A stretch of 57,623 bases of DNA from Vulcanimicrobiota bacterium (GCA_903970555.1 CAJCJD010000151.1:1-57623); one strand, 5' to 3'. Positions 47,770-57,623 are shown, numbered from the stretch's first letter. The notes: generated by a model from the letters alone, not told the origin. Made by a program: numbers and translations.

Positions 47770-50700
47770 TTGAACATCAAACAGCAAAAGATCGCGCTAG
47801 CGATACATACCGCGTTGGTTCTAGGTAGTTGCGGATTCGCGACCATCACAGTGGCGCAAACCACAACAGCTGACCAGCAGACATCCCCCACGACGACATC
47901 GCAACCGAGCGGACAGCCCCAGCCCGCAACGGCGCAAACGAGTGCACAGCCGCCGTCAGCAACGCCGCAAAACGGAACGACGACGCCGTCCAACAAAACG
48001 GTGACCCTGCAAGGCATCACCGTCACCGGCTCGCTGATCCGCAGCGTGGATGTGGAAACGGCACAGCCCATCACCGAAATCTCGCATGAAGCACTGCAGC
48101 AGCAGGGCTTTGTGAGCGTCGGCTCGATTCTGCAAAACGAACCTTCAGTAGGCTCCTCCGGTACCAGCACCCAGAGTTCATTGGGCGGTATCGTCGGTCA
48201 GTACGCCAGCCTGCGTGGCCTGGGTGCGTCACGCACCTTGATTCTTGTCGACGGCGAACGCTACACCACCGACATCTTCGGTCAAACCGACCTGAGCACG
48301 ATCCCGAGTTCGCTGATCGACAACGTGCAGATTCTGCAGGATGGCGCATCGTCGATCTATGGTTCCGACGCCATCTCCGGCGTGATCAACATCATCACCA
48401 AAAAAGTCGACGGCCTGTATCTCGACACGTACAACAGCACGTACTCACCGGGCAACAACGGCAAGACCAGCCAGTTCAGCTTGACTGGCGGCAAGAAGTT
48501 CAAACGTGGCTCCTTCACGTTCAATGTGACGGTGCAGAACATCAATGCGCTCACGGCCGCGGACGGTTGGTACAGCAGGTACGGTTACGCGAGCTTCCCG
48601 CAGTTCCCGCAGTCGGTGCAGCAATCGGATTACGGCACCATCCTTGGTGTGAATGGCACACCGCTCGCCACCCCGCTGACGGTGAACATGGGCCAGAACG
48701 GGCAGAACATCGCCAACTACCACGCCAATACGTTCGGCGTTCAATATCCCTCGCCCTATTTCGCCAATGACTATGCCAATTCGGCGGGACTTGAGACGCT
48801 GTTGCCGGATAACCGGCTGCGTTCGTACACGTTGAAGGGCGATTTCAAGGTGACAGATCACATCACGGCGGTCTTCACCGGCACGTACAACACCAACAAT
48901 GCCAGTGACGGCATCGGCGGCTATCCGTTGAGTTCGCTGACGCCGGCTAATGGCGTGAATCTCGCCAATGCGCTGGGCCTGCCTGCAGGAAGCCTCGGGG
49001 CAGCATGGTTCCCCGCGCTGTCGCCGAACAGTTATTACAACCCGATGCCAGGCAACAGCCTCCAGTTCAACCTGCCGCTGTATGAGCCTAATCGCGTCAC
49101 GGTGAACAACATCAAGCAGTACGGTTTCCGTGCCGGCCTGGAAGGCGATTTCTCCTGGGGCGATAACGAGTTCAATTGGAACGCCGGCTATAGCGACTAC
49201 CGTTACATCCAGGACACCGGCGGCCCCGGCAACCTGAATCTGGTGCATTTGTACAATGCGATCGGGCCATCTTTCATGGGCCCCAATGGCGTAGTGGAAT
49301 GCGGCACTCCAGGCAACGTGATTGCCGGCTGCGTACCACTTAACCCGTTCTCCGGTGCGGGTGGACTTACTCCGGCTGAAATCAATTACCTCAACTACAA
49401 CTACTTCACGCACTCCTGGAGCGAGCAGCGCAACATCGAGGCGAACTTGAGCGGCGACATGTTCACGTTCCCACAATCGCTGGGCAGCGGTGACGCCACC
49501 TTCGCCGTGGGCGCGGACCATCGCGATGTGTCCGGTGCGGTAACGCCCGACTACTACACGCAACAAGGCCTCAATACGAACCTGCAACAGAATCCCGGTA
49601 GTGGTTCGTACGGCATCAACGAGGCGTACGCGGAGGTCAACATTCCGCTACTGAAGGAGCTGCCGGGTGCGCAGTTGCTGGACTTCGACATCTCGCATCG
49701 CTTTTCGCACTACAGCAACTTCGGCGATACCAACAACAACTCGTACAAGATCTCCTACCAGCCGATCAATGATGTGTTGATCCGTGCCAGCTATGGCACT
49801 GGCTTCCGTGCACCGTCGATTTCCAATCTGTACGGCGGCACGATGCAGAGCTTCACGAGTTATACCGATCCGTGCGACGTCAACTTCGGCCTGACGGGCG
49901 TGCCAGTGGTGCAGCAGCGCTGCCTCAACGGTTACGCCAACCTACCGGCCGTTGGCCCTGGTTTTACCCAGCTCAACACCAATGGCGTGCCGGTGTCCGG
50001 CCCCAACCAGACCAGCACGACGCCCTACTTCACCGGCGCCAATCCCAACCTGAAGCCGGAAACATCCAAGAACTACACCGCGGGCATCGTCTACAGCCCA
50101 AGTTGGCTGACGGGCTTCAACCTCACGGTGGATGCATACCGGATCCGCGTCGACAACATCATCACCTTGCCGGCGGCCAACAGCATCTTGGATAACTGCT
50201 ATCTGTTGGGCGAGGCGCAGCAGTGCTCGCAATTCCAGCGCTCGCCGACGAACTTGCAGGTGATCAATCTGCTGCAAGCGGTGGTCAACGAGGGTTTTGT
50301 GGATGAACGCGGCACCGACCTCACGTTGAGCTATCTGTTCCCGGATACGCCAGTGGGCAAGTTCAAGATCGATACGAACAGCACCTACATCACCTCACTG
50401 AAGGAACAGACAGTGACGGGCGGCCCGGTGATTTCCTACAACGTGGGCACCTACGATCCCGTGCTCGGCCCGGTGTGGCGCTTCCGTAACACCACCAACC
50501 TCAACTGGAGCTTCGATAACTTCGGCGCAACGTGGACCATTCGCTACTATTCATCGCTGCAGGAATCCTGCCATCCGGATGTGCCGGAGCTGGCTGAGTA
50601 CTTCCCGTGCACCGACCCCAATGGCAACGTGCAGGGACAGCAAGCGGGCCTGTACCGGCAGGGTGGCGTAGCGTTCAACGATCTGCAGGTGTATTGGAAT

Positions 50701-50898
50701 GCACCGTGGAAGGGTCGCATCTCACTGGGTGCCACGGATATTTTCAATCGCCGCGCCCAGCTGTCGTACACCGGCGTGCAGGGTGTGACCGGCCCGCTGG
50801 GCCCGACCGGTACGGACGGCTATTCGCTGTATCCGTACAACCCGCAGTACGACATTGGTCGCGTGCTCTATCTGAAGTACACGCAGCAGCTGTTCTAA
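47770..50898 (+). CDS. TonB-dependent outer membrane receptor
   Basis: A 1042-residue outer-membrane receptor. TTG 47770 is chosen because GGGAG lies 7 bases upstream and it directly begins a signal peptide (NIKQQKIALAIHTALVLGSC, cleavage near VAQ); ATG 47680 would put 30 unusual residues before the signal. A Thr/Pro/Gln-rich linker precedes the plug (about 75-200, QGITVTGSLIRSVDVETAQPIT, then LRGLGASRTLILVDGERY and SDAISGVINIIT). The barrel ends in YTQQLF with terminal Phe. Receptors of this kind in the family import carbohydrate, peptide or siderophore ligands; none is indicated by neighbours. Confidence 0.9.
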   Translation: MNIKQQKIALAIHTALVLGSCGFATITVAQTTTADQQTSPTTTSQPSGQPQPATAQTSAQPPSATPQNGTTTPSNKTVTLQGITVTGSLIRSVDVETAQPITEISHEALQQQGFVSVGSILQNEPSVGSSGTSTQSSLGGIVGQYASLRGLGASRTLILVDGERYTTDIFGQTDLSTIPSSLIDNVQILQDGASSIYGSDAISGVINIITKKVDGLYLDTYNSTYSPGNNGKTSQFSLTGGKKFKRGSFTFNVTVQNINALTAADGWYSRYGYASFPQFPQSVQQSDYGTILGVNGTPLATPLTVNMGQNGQNIANYHANTFGVQYPSPYFANDYANSAGLETLLPDNRLRSYTLKGDFKVTDHITAVFTGTYNTNNASDGIGGYPLSSLTPANGVNLANALGLPAGSLGAAWFPALSPNSYYNPMPGNSLQFNLPLYEPNRVTVNNIKQYGFRAGLEGDFSWGDNEFNWNAGYSDYRYIQDTGGPGNLNLVHLYNAIGPSFMGPNGVVECGTPGNVIAGCVPLNPFSGAGGLTPAEINYLNYNYFTHSWSEQRNIEANLSGDMFTFPQSLGSGDATFAVGADHRDVSGAVTPDYYTQQGLNTNLQQNPGSGSYGINEAYAEVNIPLLKELPGAQLLDFDISHRFSHYSNFGDTNNNSYKISYQPINDVLIRASYGTGFRAPSISNLYGGTMQSFTSYTDPCDVNFGLTGVPVVQQRCLNGYANLPAVGPGFTQLNTNGVPVSGPNQTSTTPYFTGANPNLKPETSKNYTAGIVYSPSWLTGFNLTVDAYRIRVDNIITLPAANSILDNCYLLGEAQQCSQFQRSPTNLQVINLLQAVVNEGFVDERGTDLTLSYLFPDTPVGKFKIDTNSTYITSLKEQTVTGGPVISYNVGTYDPVLGPVWRFRNTTNLNWSFDNFGATWTIRYYSSLQESCHPDVPELAEYFPCTDPNGNVQGQQAGLYRQGGVAFNDLQVYWNAPWKGRISLGATDIFNRRAQLSYTGVQGVTGPLGPTGTDGYSLYPYNPQYDIGRVLYLKYTQQLF

Positions 50899-50908
50899 GA
50901 CGCTCATC

Positions 50909-50942
50909 GCCTGGCAGGGTGTTTAGAAACATCCTGCCAGGC
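50909..50942. terminator. Long hairpin between convergent receptor and mdtC genes
   Basis: GCCTGGCAGG (50909-50918) pairs with CCTGCCAGGC (50933-50942), extended inward by a G:U pair and TGTTT/AAACA, giving a 16-bp stem with a two-base loop. It lies 11 bp after the receptor stop and 31 bp before the end of the convergent RND gene. No U-tract. Confidence 0.65.
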
Positions 50943-50972
50943 AGTCGTACAAATGAATGATGCGAACAGATT

Positions 50973-53900
50973 CTAGCTGGCGGTGACAGGGCGGCTAGCG
51001 CGATGCCGCGAACGCCATGCTGCCCAGCGCTCGCTCAGGCACGAGAAGATGACGTAGAGCGCAGGCGTGCTAAGCAGGGTCAGGCTCTGCGAAATCAACA
51101 AACCGCCGATCAACGCGATACCCAACGGGCGACGCAAATCCGAACCTTCGCCAAGACCGATGGCGATCGGCAACGCGGCGAGAATCGCCACCATCGTCGT
51201 CATCATGATCGGACGGAAACGCACGAGGCTCGCTTCGCGCGCCGCTTCGAGTGGCGACTTGCCGTGCTCGCGCTGGGCCACCAGGGCGAAGTCGATCATC
51301 ATGATCGCGTTTTTCTTCACGATGCCTATCAGCAATACCAGGGCAATCTGAGCAATGATCGACAGCTCGGTATTGGTGAACCACAACGCCAGTAGCGCAC
51401 CGACACCTGCAGCGGGCAAGGTGGAGAGAATAGTGACCGGATGGATCAGGCTTTCGTACAGAATGCCTAGCACGATATACACCGTCACGATGGCGCCGAA
51501 CACCAGCCACAACATGCCACTTTGCGATTGCTGGAAGCGGCGGAAGTCGCCGCCGACATCGAGCTTGATGTCGCCGGGCATACGCATGTTGTTGGCTGTC
51601 GCCTGCACGATCTGCAACGCCTCGCCCATGCTTGAACCCGGCGCGAGATTGAAGCTCAGATCCATCGTCGTGTACTGGTTCATATGCGACACCTGGGTCG
51701 GAGCCAGCCCCGGTACCTGATGCGCAAACGTGGACAACCGAACCATCGTTCCTTTCGCGGTCGGCACCAGGATCTTGTCGATCGACTTGGGCGTGGCCGT
51801 CTGTGATGGCAGTGCATTGACCACAACCTTGTACTGGTTGAGGTCGGAATAGATCGTGCTGACCTGGCGCTGGCCGAACGAATCGTAGATCACCGAATCG
51901 ATGTTGCCGATGTTGACGCCAAGACGTGCTGCCTTGTCGCGGTCGATCACGATGTTTTGTTGCAAGCCGGCATCATCCAGGTCACTGCCGACATCGCGCA
52001 ACTTTGGATTCTTTCTCAACTCGTCGACCAGCTTCGGCAGCCATTCCTGCAGTTCGGCGGTGTTATTGCCCTGCAGCGATATCTGGTACTGCGCGCCCTG
52101 GTTGGTACCGCCGCCACCGAAACTCGGCAGATCCTGGATCGCGCGCAAACGAACATTGAGGTCGGGATATTTCGCGGCTTTGGCGCTGAGTCGCGCGAGC
52201 GCCGCCAACGTATCGTCCTTGCGGCCCTCGGCGTGTGTCTTCAGCTGGATGTCGAACGAACCGCTGGAACCTTGGCGACTGCTACCCAGTCGCGAGCCCA
52301 CGACGGCGACATCGCGATCGCGTAGCAACATGTCGATCAAGCGCTGTTGACGCGACACCGAATCCTGGAAGGAAACCGTTGCGCCCGACGTGGCGCGACC
52401 GCGAATCAAACCGGTGTCCTGTGCGGGGAACAAGCTGGTCTTGATCTGGCCCGACATCGCAATCGCCACCGTCAAGCCGATCAGTATCAGCGGCGTCAAC
52501 GAAAACAGCAGCGCATGTTTCAACGAGAAATCCAACGACACCTGGTAGAACTTGAGCATGCCTTCATGGAATCGATCCAGCGCGAGCCCCAGCCTGGACG
52601 GCTTCTCAGGCTCGCTGTGCCCGCTCAGAAAATGCCCGCACAAGGACGAAGTGAGCGTCAGCGATACCAGCGCGGAAACCACGATCGCCGCCACCAGCGT
52701 CAAGGTGAATTCCTTGAAGAACATGCCGGTGATGCCGCCCATGAACAGCAGCGGGATGAACACCGCGACCAGCGATGCGGTAATCGAGACGATGGTGAAG
52801 CCGATTTCGCGCGCACCGGCCAGCGCAGCATCCATGCGACTCATGCCCTGATCGATATGACGGATGATGTTTTCAATCACCACGATCGCATCGTCCACCA
52901 CAAAGCCGATCGCGATCACCAGCGCCAGCAAGGTAAGGTTGTTAAGCGTGAAACCGAGCGAATACATAATGACCGCCGCGCCCGCCAACGATAGCGGCAC
53001 CGCTGCCGCCGCGATCAGGGTAGGCGCCCATCGGCGCAGGAACAGCGCCATCACCAACACCACCATCGCCAGGCTGATCAGCAAGGTGGCTTGCACCTCG
53101 TGCAGCGAAGCGCGAATGGTCGGGGTGTCGTCAAAATACGGCGTCAACGTCGTGCCCGGATGCAGGAAGCCCCGCAGCAGCGGCACTTCCGCCTTCACAC
53201 GATCGACGGTGTCGATGATGTTGGCGTTCGACTGCTTATAGACATACATCAGGATCGCCGGCTTGCCCTGGAACCAGGCAGCTTGATAGGCATCCTGCTG
53301 GCCGTCGTAGACGTTGGCGATGTCCTTCAAGCGCACCGGCGTGCCCTTGCCGTTGGTGGAGATCACCAGGTTGGCGAAGTCGGCCGCCGTGTGCAGCGAG
53401 TCGTTGGCCTGCACCGCCATCGTGGTCTTGCCATCGGACAAGAATCCTTGCGGCTCGAAAACGTTGGCGGCGGTAAGCGCATTGCGCAGTTGGTCCGGCG
53501 AAATGCCCATGGCATTGAGCGCGCGTACATTCACATCCACGCGCACGGCCGGCGTAGCCGCCCCGAGAATATCCACTTCCGATACGCCGGTGAGCTGACG
53601 CAGACGCTGCGCAAGCAGCGAGTCGGCCACGTCGTAGAGGTCGCGCGCCGATTGCGTGTCGGACGTCAACGCGAACGCGATGATCGGGTCATCGTTGGGG
53701 TTGGCTTTCTCGTAACTCGGCGGACTATTGAGGCCGCTCGGCAGATCGGGCTGCGCGGCATTGATCGCTGCCTGAACATCGCGCGCGGCATCATCGATGT
53801 TGCGCCCGGCGTCGAACATCAAAAACACCTGCGTGCTGCCCAGCGAACTGGACGAACGCATGGTGTCGATGCCGGGCACCTGACCCAGGTGGCGTTCCAG

Positions 53901-54098
53901 CGGCGCGGCCACCGTGGCGGCCATGTTGTCGGCGCTGGCGCCGGCCTGGCTGGCCGAGACGAAAATCACCGGAAATTGCATGTCCGGCAATGCCGAAACA
54001 CCCAGCAGCGAATAGCAGATCACGCCGATCGCGAAGACTCCCATCGCCAGCAAGGAGGTGCCGATCGGGCGACGGATAAAGGGGCCGGAGATGTTCAT
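50973..54098 (-). CDS. mdtC: RND multidrug efflux permease, MdtC-like
   Basis: A 1041-residue inner-membrane RND pump subunit. It starts MNISGPFIRRPIGTSLLAMG, has twelve membrane helices, the proton-relay segment GFVVDDAIVVIENI and late GIVKKNAIMMIDFAL. The pairing with a second RND gene just upstream matches the MdtB-MdtC heteromultimer. The 116-bp gap to mdtB is longer than usual for this pair. No outer-membrane channel gene follows. Substrates unknown. Confidence 0.88.
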   Translation of the reverse strand: MNISGPFIRRPIGTSLLAMGVFAIGVICYSLLGVSALPDMQFPVIFVSASQAGASADNMAATVAAPLERHLGQVPGIDTMRSSSSLGSTQVFLMFDAGRNIDDAARDVQAAINAAQPDLPSGLNSPPSYEKANPNDDPIIAFALTSDTQSARDLYDVADSLLAQRLRQLTGVSEVDILGAATPAVRVDVNVRALNAMGISPDQLRNALTAANVFEPQGFLSDGKTTMAVQANDSLHTAADFANLVISTNGKGTPVRLKDIANVYDGQQDAYQAAWFQGKPAILMYVYKQSNANIIDTVDRVKAEVPLLRGFLHPGTTLTPYFDDTPTIRASLHEVQATLLISLAMVVLVMALFLRRWAPTLIAAAAVPLSLAGAAVIMYSLGFTLNNLTLLALVIAIGFVVDDAIVVIENIIRHIDQGMSRMDAALAGAREIGFTIVSITASLVAVFIPLLFMGGITGMFFKEFTLTLVAAIVVSALVSLTLTSSLCGHFLSGHSEPEKPSRLGLALDRFHEGMLKFYQVSLDFSLKHALLFSLTPLILIGLTVAIAMSGQIKTSLFPAQDTGLIRGRATSGATVSFQDSVSRQQRLIDMLLRDRDVAVVGSRLGSSRQGSSGSFDIQLKTHAEGRKDDTLAALARLSAKAAKYPDLNVRLRAIQDLPSFGGGGTNQGAQYQISLQGNNTAELQEWLPKLVDELRKNPKLRDVGSDLDDAGLQQNIVIDRDKAARLGVNIGNIDSVIYDSFGQRQVSTIYSDLNQYKVVVNALPSQTATPKSIDKILVPTAKGTMVRLSTFAHQVPGLAPTQVSHMNQYTTMDLSFNLAPGSSMGEALQIVQATANNMRMPGDIKLDVGGDFRRFQQSQSGMLWLVFGAIVTVYIVLGILYESLIHPVTILSTLPAAGVGALLALWFTNTELSIIAQIALVLLIGIVKKNAIMMIDFALVAQREHGKSPLEAAREASLVRFRPIMMTTMVAILAALPIAIGLGEGSDLRRPLGIALIGGLLISQSLTLLSTPALYVIFSCLSERWAAWRSRHRASRPVTAS

Positions 54099-54214
54099 GC
54101 CAATTTCAACGTGCGAGGGGCGGAAAGGTTGAGCGTACTAGGGAACGTGGAACAAGAGCGCGGTCACGGCTCATCCGCAGGCTTTCGTTCCACGCCCCTG
54201 ATTCCTTCCGCTGC

Positions 54215-57200
54215 TCACGCCGTCCGCTGGGCATGCTGCAGGGCGCGTCGTTCCTTGCGCTCGCGCAGCCAATCTGAGAAACGCTCCATGTAAAGGTAAA
54301 TCACCGGCGTGGTGTACAGCGTCACCAGCTGCGAAAGCAGCAGGCCGCCGACGATCGACACGCCCAGCGGACGCCGCAGTTCGGCACCGATACCGCTGCC
54401 CAGGGCCAGCGGCAGCGCGCCCAGCATGGCCGCCGCGGTGGTCATCATGATCGGGCGGAAGCGCAGCAGGCAGGCGCGATGAATCGCCTCGCGCGGCTTC
54501 ATGCCGGTGCGCTGCGCCTCGATCGCGAAGTCGATCATCATGATCGCGTTCTTCTTCACAATACCGATCAGCAGCACGATACCCACGATGCCGTCCACCG
54601 ACAGGCTCATGTTGCACAAAATCAGCGCCAGCAAGGCACCCACGCCCGCGGGCGGCAGCGTGGAAATGATCGTGATCGGATGGATGTAGCTTTCATACAG
54701 CACGCCCAGCACGATGTAGATCACGATGATCGACGCAAGCAGCAGCAGCGCTTCATTGCTTAGCGAAGAAGAGAACTCCGCCGCCTTGCCGATGAACTGT
54801 CCGCGCACTTGCGGCGGCAGATTGAGCTGCTTCTCCACCACGCCGATCGCATCGACGGCTTCGGATAGCGAGTAACCGGGCGCGAGGTTGAACGAAACCG
54901 TCACCGCCGGCAGCTGCTGCTGATGGCTGATCACCAGCGGTGCGTTGGTCATTTGCGCACTCACCAGCGAGGCCAGCGGAATGGTGCCGCCAGTGCCGAG
55001 GATGATGCCGGTGTTGGCCACCGCAATGCCGGTGGTGGTCGATGAGTTGCTCGACGTTGCCTGTCCGAATGTCGTGGCGTTGCTGCCAGTCAGGGCGCCG
55101 CTGCCGTTGCTCTTGACCGTCAGCTGATTGAGCAACGACGTGCTGCTGCGGAACTGCGGCTCCACTTCAAGCACCACGCGATACTGATTCAACTGGGTGA
55201 AGATGGTGGAGATCTGGCGCTGACCGAACGAGTCGTACAGCGTGTCGTCGACCGTCTGCACCGGCACGCCCAGCGTGCTGGCTTTGTCGCGATCGATGGT
55301 GAGTTTGAGCGCGTTGCCTTGGTTGGCCAGGTTGTTGTCCACGTCGGCCAGTTCGGGACGCAGGCGCAACGCCTGCGTCATCTGCGTGGCGTAGTTGGCC
55401 AGCTCATCCGCATTCACGTCGGACATCGAGTACTGGTATTCGGTGGCGGCGACGCGCGTATCCAGCGTCACGTCCTGCACGGGCTTGAGATATAGCGCCA
55501 CACCCGGAATATTCGCCGCATCGTTCTGCAGGCTCGCCACCACTTCATCCAGGCTGGCGCGCTTGCTGCGATCCTTCAGCACAATGCTGAGCTGTCCCTG
55601 GTTGAGCGTGGGGTTGATCGAGCCGGCGCCGATGAAGGCCGCTACACCTGCAACGTTAGGATCTTTCTGCAAGGCATCGGCCACTGCCTTCGTGCGCTGC
55701 TCCATTTGCGGGAACGCGACGTTCTGGTCGGCCTGCACCACGCCTGTGATCATGCCCGTATCCTGCTCGGGCAGCAGGCCTTTCGGGATCACGATGTAAA
55801 GGAAAATCGTGACTGCGATAGCGATGAACGCAACCGCGATCATCAGGCGCTGATGATCGAGCACCCAATCCAACGACGTTTCGTACACACCCACCGTGCG
55901 CGCCCACACGGTGCGCTTGCCGGCTGCGGCGTGGCGCTCGTGCGCATCGTCGCCTTCCGGAAGGGCGTCGGGCTTGAGCAGGTACGCGCACATCATCGGC
56001 GTGAGCGTCAACGACACCAGCATCGAGATCACGACGGCGGTGGCTAGCACCCAGGCGAATTCGTGGAACAGTCGACCGGTGACGCCTGGCATCAACAGCA
56101 GCGGCAGGAACACGGCGATCAGCGACACAGTCAGCGACAACACGGTGAAGCCGATTTCCTTTGCGCCGATTTCCGCGGCTTCCTGCCCGCTCTTGCCTTG
56201 TTCGATGTAGCGCACGATGTTTTCGATCATCACGATCGCATCGTCCACCACGAAGCCGGTGGCGACGGTAAGCGCCATCAGCGAAAGATTGTCCAGCGAC
56301 ATGCCCGCGAACGACATCACGCCAAATGTGCCAAGCAGCGACAGCGGCACCGCCACCGACGGAATGATCGTGGCCCACAAGCGACGCAGGAACACAAAGA
56401 TCACCGCCACCACCAATGCGATGGTCAGCAGTAACGTGAACTGCACGTCCTCCACCGACGCGCGGATGGTGATGGTGCGGTCGGCGAAGATATCCAGATG
56501 CACATCGGCCGGCAGCACGCTACGCAGCTGCGGCAGGATCTGCCGGATCTGCGCCACCGTCTGCACGATGTTCGCGCCCGGCTGACGACGTATATCCAGC
56601 AACACTGCCGGCTTGCCATTGGCCCACGCAGCGAGCTGATCGTTCTCGACGCCATCGACCACCTTCGCCACGTCAACCAAACGTACCGGCGCATTGGTGG
56701 TGCTGTTGTAGGAAATGATGGTGTTCTTGTATTCGGCCGCCGTCGCCAACTGGTCGTTGGTGGAAATGGTGTACGACTGCGTAGCGCCGTTGAGCGTGCC
56801 CTTGGGCGCGTTGACGTTAGCCTCGGTCAGCGCATTGCGCACGTCTTCCATGGTCAGGCCGAGGTTGGCCAGCTGCGCCGGATTCACCTGGATACGCACG
56901 GCCGGACGCACGTTGCCGGCAATCGACACCAGACCCACGCCCTGCACCTGCGAGAGCTTCTGCGCGAGGATCGAATCGGCCAGATCGTTCACGTCGCGCA
57001 ACTGGCGGCTGTCGGAGGTGAGCATCAGCGTCATGATCGGCGCATCGGCCGGGTTCACACGGTTGTAGACCGGCGGATACGGCAGCGTGCTAGGCAGCGT
57101 GCCGCGCGCCTGGTTGATTGCCGCCTGCACGTCCTGCGCCGCGATATCGATATCGCGGTCCATGTTGAACTGCAACACGATGGTCGAGAGGCCCGCGGAC

Positions 57201-57451
57201 GAATCCGAGGTCATCATGTCCAGGCCTGAGATCTGGCCCAGGTTGCGTTCCAGCGGCGTAGTCACCAGCGAGGCCATGGTCGACGCGCTGGCGCCCGGAT
57301 ACTGCGTGGTCACCACCAGGCTGGGCGCTTCGATTTCGGGCAACGCCGATACCGGCAGTTCGCGATAACCGAGCACGCCAAGCAGCATCACTGCCACCAT
57401 CAGCAGTGCGGTGGCAATCGGGCGACGAATAAAGAGTGTGGAGAATCCCAT
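54215..57451 (-). CDS. mdtB: RND multidrug efflux permease, MdtB-like
   Basis: A 1078-residue RND permease, first of the tandem pair. It has the opening MGFSTLFIRRPIATALLMVA, proton-relay GFVVDDAIVMIENI and GIVKKNAIMMIDFAI. About 37 extra residues rich in Ser/Thr/Gly/Asn (roughly 778-820, including GSGALTGSNATTFGQATS) sit in the second periplasmic loop, compared with E. coli MdtB as I recall it. A membrane-fusion (MdtA-like) gene would be expected just beyond the right edge. Confidence 0.88.
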   Translation of the reverse strand: MGFSTLFIRRPIATALLMVAVMLLGVLGYRELPVSALPEIEAPSLVVTTQYPGASASTMASLVTTPLERNLGQISGLDMMTSDSSAGLSTIVLQFNMDRDIDIAAQDVQAAINQARGTLPSTLPYPPVYNRVNPADAPIMTLMLTSDSRQLRDVNDLADSILAQKLSQVQGVGLVSIAGNVRPAVRIQVNPAQLANLGLTMEDVRNALTEANVNAPKGTLNGATQSYTISTNDQLATAAEYKNTIISYNSTTNAPVRLVDVAKVVDGVENDQLAAWANGKPAVLLDIRRQPGANIVQTVAQIRQILPQLRSVLPADVHLDIFADRTITIRASVEDVQFTLLLTIALVVAVIFVFLRRLWATIIPSVAVPLSLLGTFGVMSFAGMSLDNLSLMALTVATGFVVDDAIVMIENIVRYIEQGKSGQEAAEIGAKEIGFTVLSLTVSLIAVFLPLLLMPGVTGRLFHEFAWVLATAVVISMLVSLTLTPMMCAYLLKPDALPEGDDAHERHAAAGKRTVWARTVGVYETSLDWVLDHQRLMIAVAFIAIAVTIFLYIVIPKGLLPEQDTGMITGVVQADQNVAFPQMEQRTKAVADALQKDPNVAGVAAFIGAGSINPTLNQGQLSIVLKDRSKRASLDEVVASLQNDAANIPGVALYLKPVQDVTLDTRVAATEYQYSMSDVNADELANYATQMTQALRLRPELADVDNNLANQGNALKLTIDRDKASTLGVPVQTVDDTLYDSFGQRQISTIFTQLNQYRVVLEVEPQFRSSTSLLNQLTVKSNGSGALTGSNATTFGQATSSNSSTTTGIAVANTGIILGTGGTIPLASLVSAQMTNAPLVISHQQQLPAVTVSFNLAPGYSLSEAVDAIGVVEKQLNLPPQVRGQFIGKAAEFSSSLSNEALLLLASIIVIYIVLGVLYESYIHPITIISTLPPAGVGALLALILCNMSLSVDGIVGIVLLIGIVKKNAIMMIDFAIEAQRTGMKPREAIHRACLLRFRPIMMTTAAAMLGALPLALGSGIGAELRRPLGVSIVGGLLLSQLVTLYTTPVIYLYMERFSDWLRERKERRALQHAQRTA

Positions 57452-57479
57452 GAGAAATACCGTCTAGATATCAGCGCTC

Positions 57480-57623
57480 TCTCCCCTCCGGGGAGAAAGT
57501 TGGGGTGAGCGGCCGGGCGTGCCTTGAGTGAGATGGCTTCCCGCAGAACATTGCCTTTTGCTTCTCACTAAAAAACGTACGTCTCGCGAGATTGCCCCCT
57601 CACCCCAGCCCTCTCCCCGTGGG
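57480..57623. repeat. Inverted pair of CTCTCCCC/GGGGTGAG repeats at the right edge
   Basis: TCTCCCC and GGGGAGA (57480-57496) form a hairpin followed by GGGGTGAG (57502-57509). In inverted orientation, CTCACCCC (57599-57606) and CTCTCCCC (57611-57618) approach the edge. The pair frames about 90 bp. The element lies upstream of mdtB and is cut by the window end. Confidence 0.55.

Noticed and set aside
53091..54293. 400-codon frame opposite mdtC
   Set aside because: Antisense to a conserved RND pump gene and Arg/His-rich.

Overview
The window reads as a chromosomal segment of a high-GC gammaproteobacterium of the Xanthomonadales, most likely Rhodanobacteraceae (Dyella, Luteibacter or Rhodanobacter type). 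This rests on the type II secretion gene order E-F-G-H-I-J-K-L-M-N-D (the Xanthomonas Xps order), a xanthomonalisin-like sedolisin protease, a monomeric NADP isocitrate dehydrogenase, a large TonB-dependent receptor and MdtB/MdtC-type RND pumps. The genus is inference. I saw no rRNA, tRNA, CRISPR array, transposase or prophage.

Layout. (1) 1-5900: a chaperone-usher fimbrial operon (major pilin, chaperone, usher, two-domain tip subunit), with a convergent short fimbrial subunit gene. (2) 6300-12000: ferredoxin-NADP reductase, a YadG/YadH ABC exporter, RluF, and a DHA2-type MFS pump divergent from its probable TetR repressor. (3) 12100-18800: a secreted sedolisin with two PKD domains and a P domain, a 726-bp gene-free stretch, an ArsR/flavin-reductase divergent pair and a LysR/NAD-epimerase divergent pair. 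(4) 18800-32500: HrpB helicase and an 11-gene type II secretion operon on the minus strand, with nearly every junction a 4-bp stop/start overlap. (5) 32700-38300: TatD, RluE, a periplasmic methyltransferase-like protein, a NYN-domain protein, a LysR regulator and an aldo/keto reductase with a strong operator-like dyad. (6) 38400-46300, minus strand: a membrane J-domain protein coupled to an unknown membrane protein and to a DUF2167 gene carrying an in-frame amber codon, then a DUF2007 protein, a TraB/GumN protein lacking both family histidine motifs, a degenerate-GGDEF membrane protein and monomeric isocitrate dehydrogenase. (7) 46800-57623: a hypothetical protein, a TonB-dependent receptor, and two tandem RND transporters whose adaptor gene probably lies past the right edge.

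The secretion themes connect. The T2SS is the likely exit route for the S53 protease, which has a Sec signal and a propeptide. The fimbrial subunits share donor-strand and penultimate-tyrosine signatures expected of chaperone-usher substrates. The least described unit is the coupled trio 38412-40353 (DUF2167, unknown membrane protein, membrane J-protein) with its DUF2007 and GumN-like neighbours, made more notable by an amber codon that separates the DUF2167 signal peptide from its domain. Several dyads and REP-like hairpins not explained by the genes are also listed.
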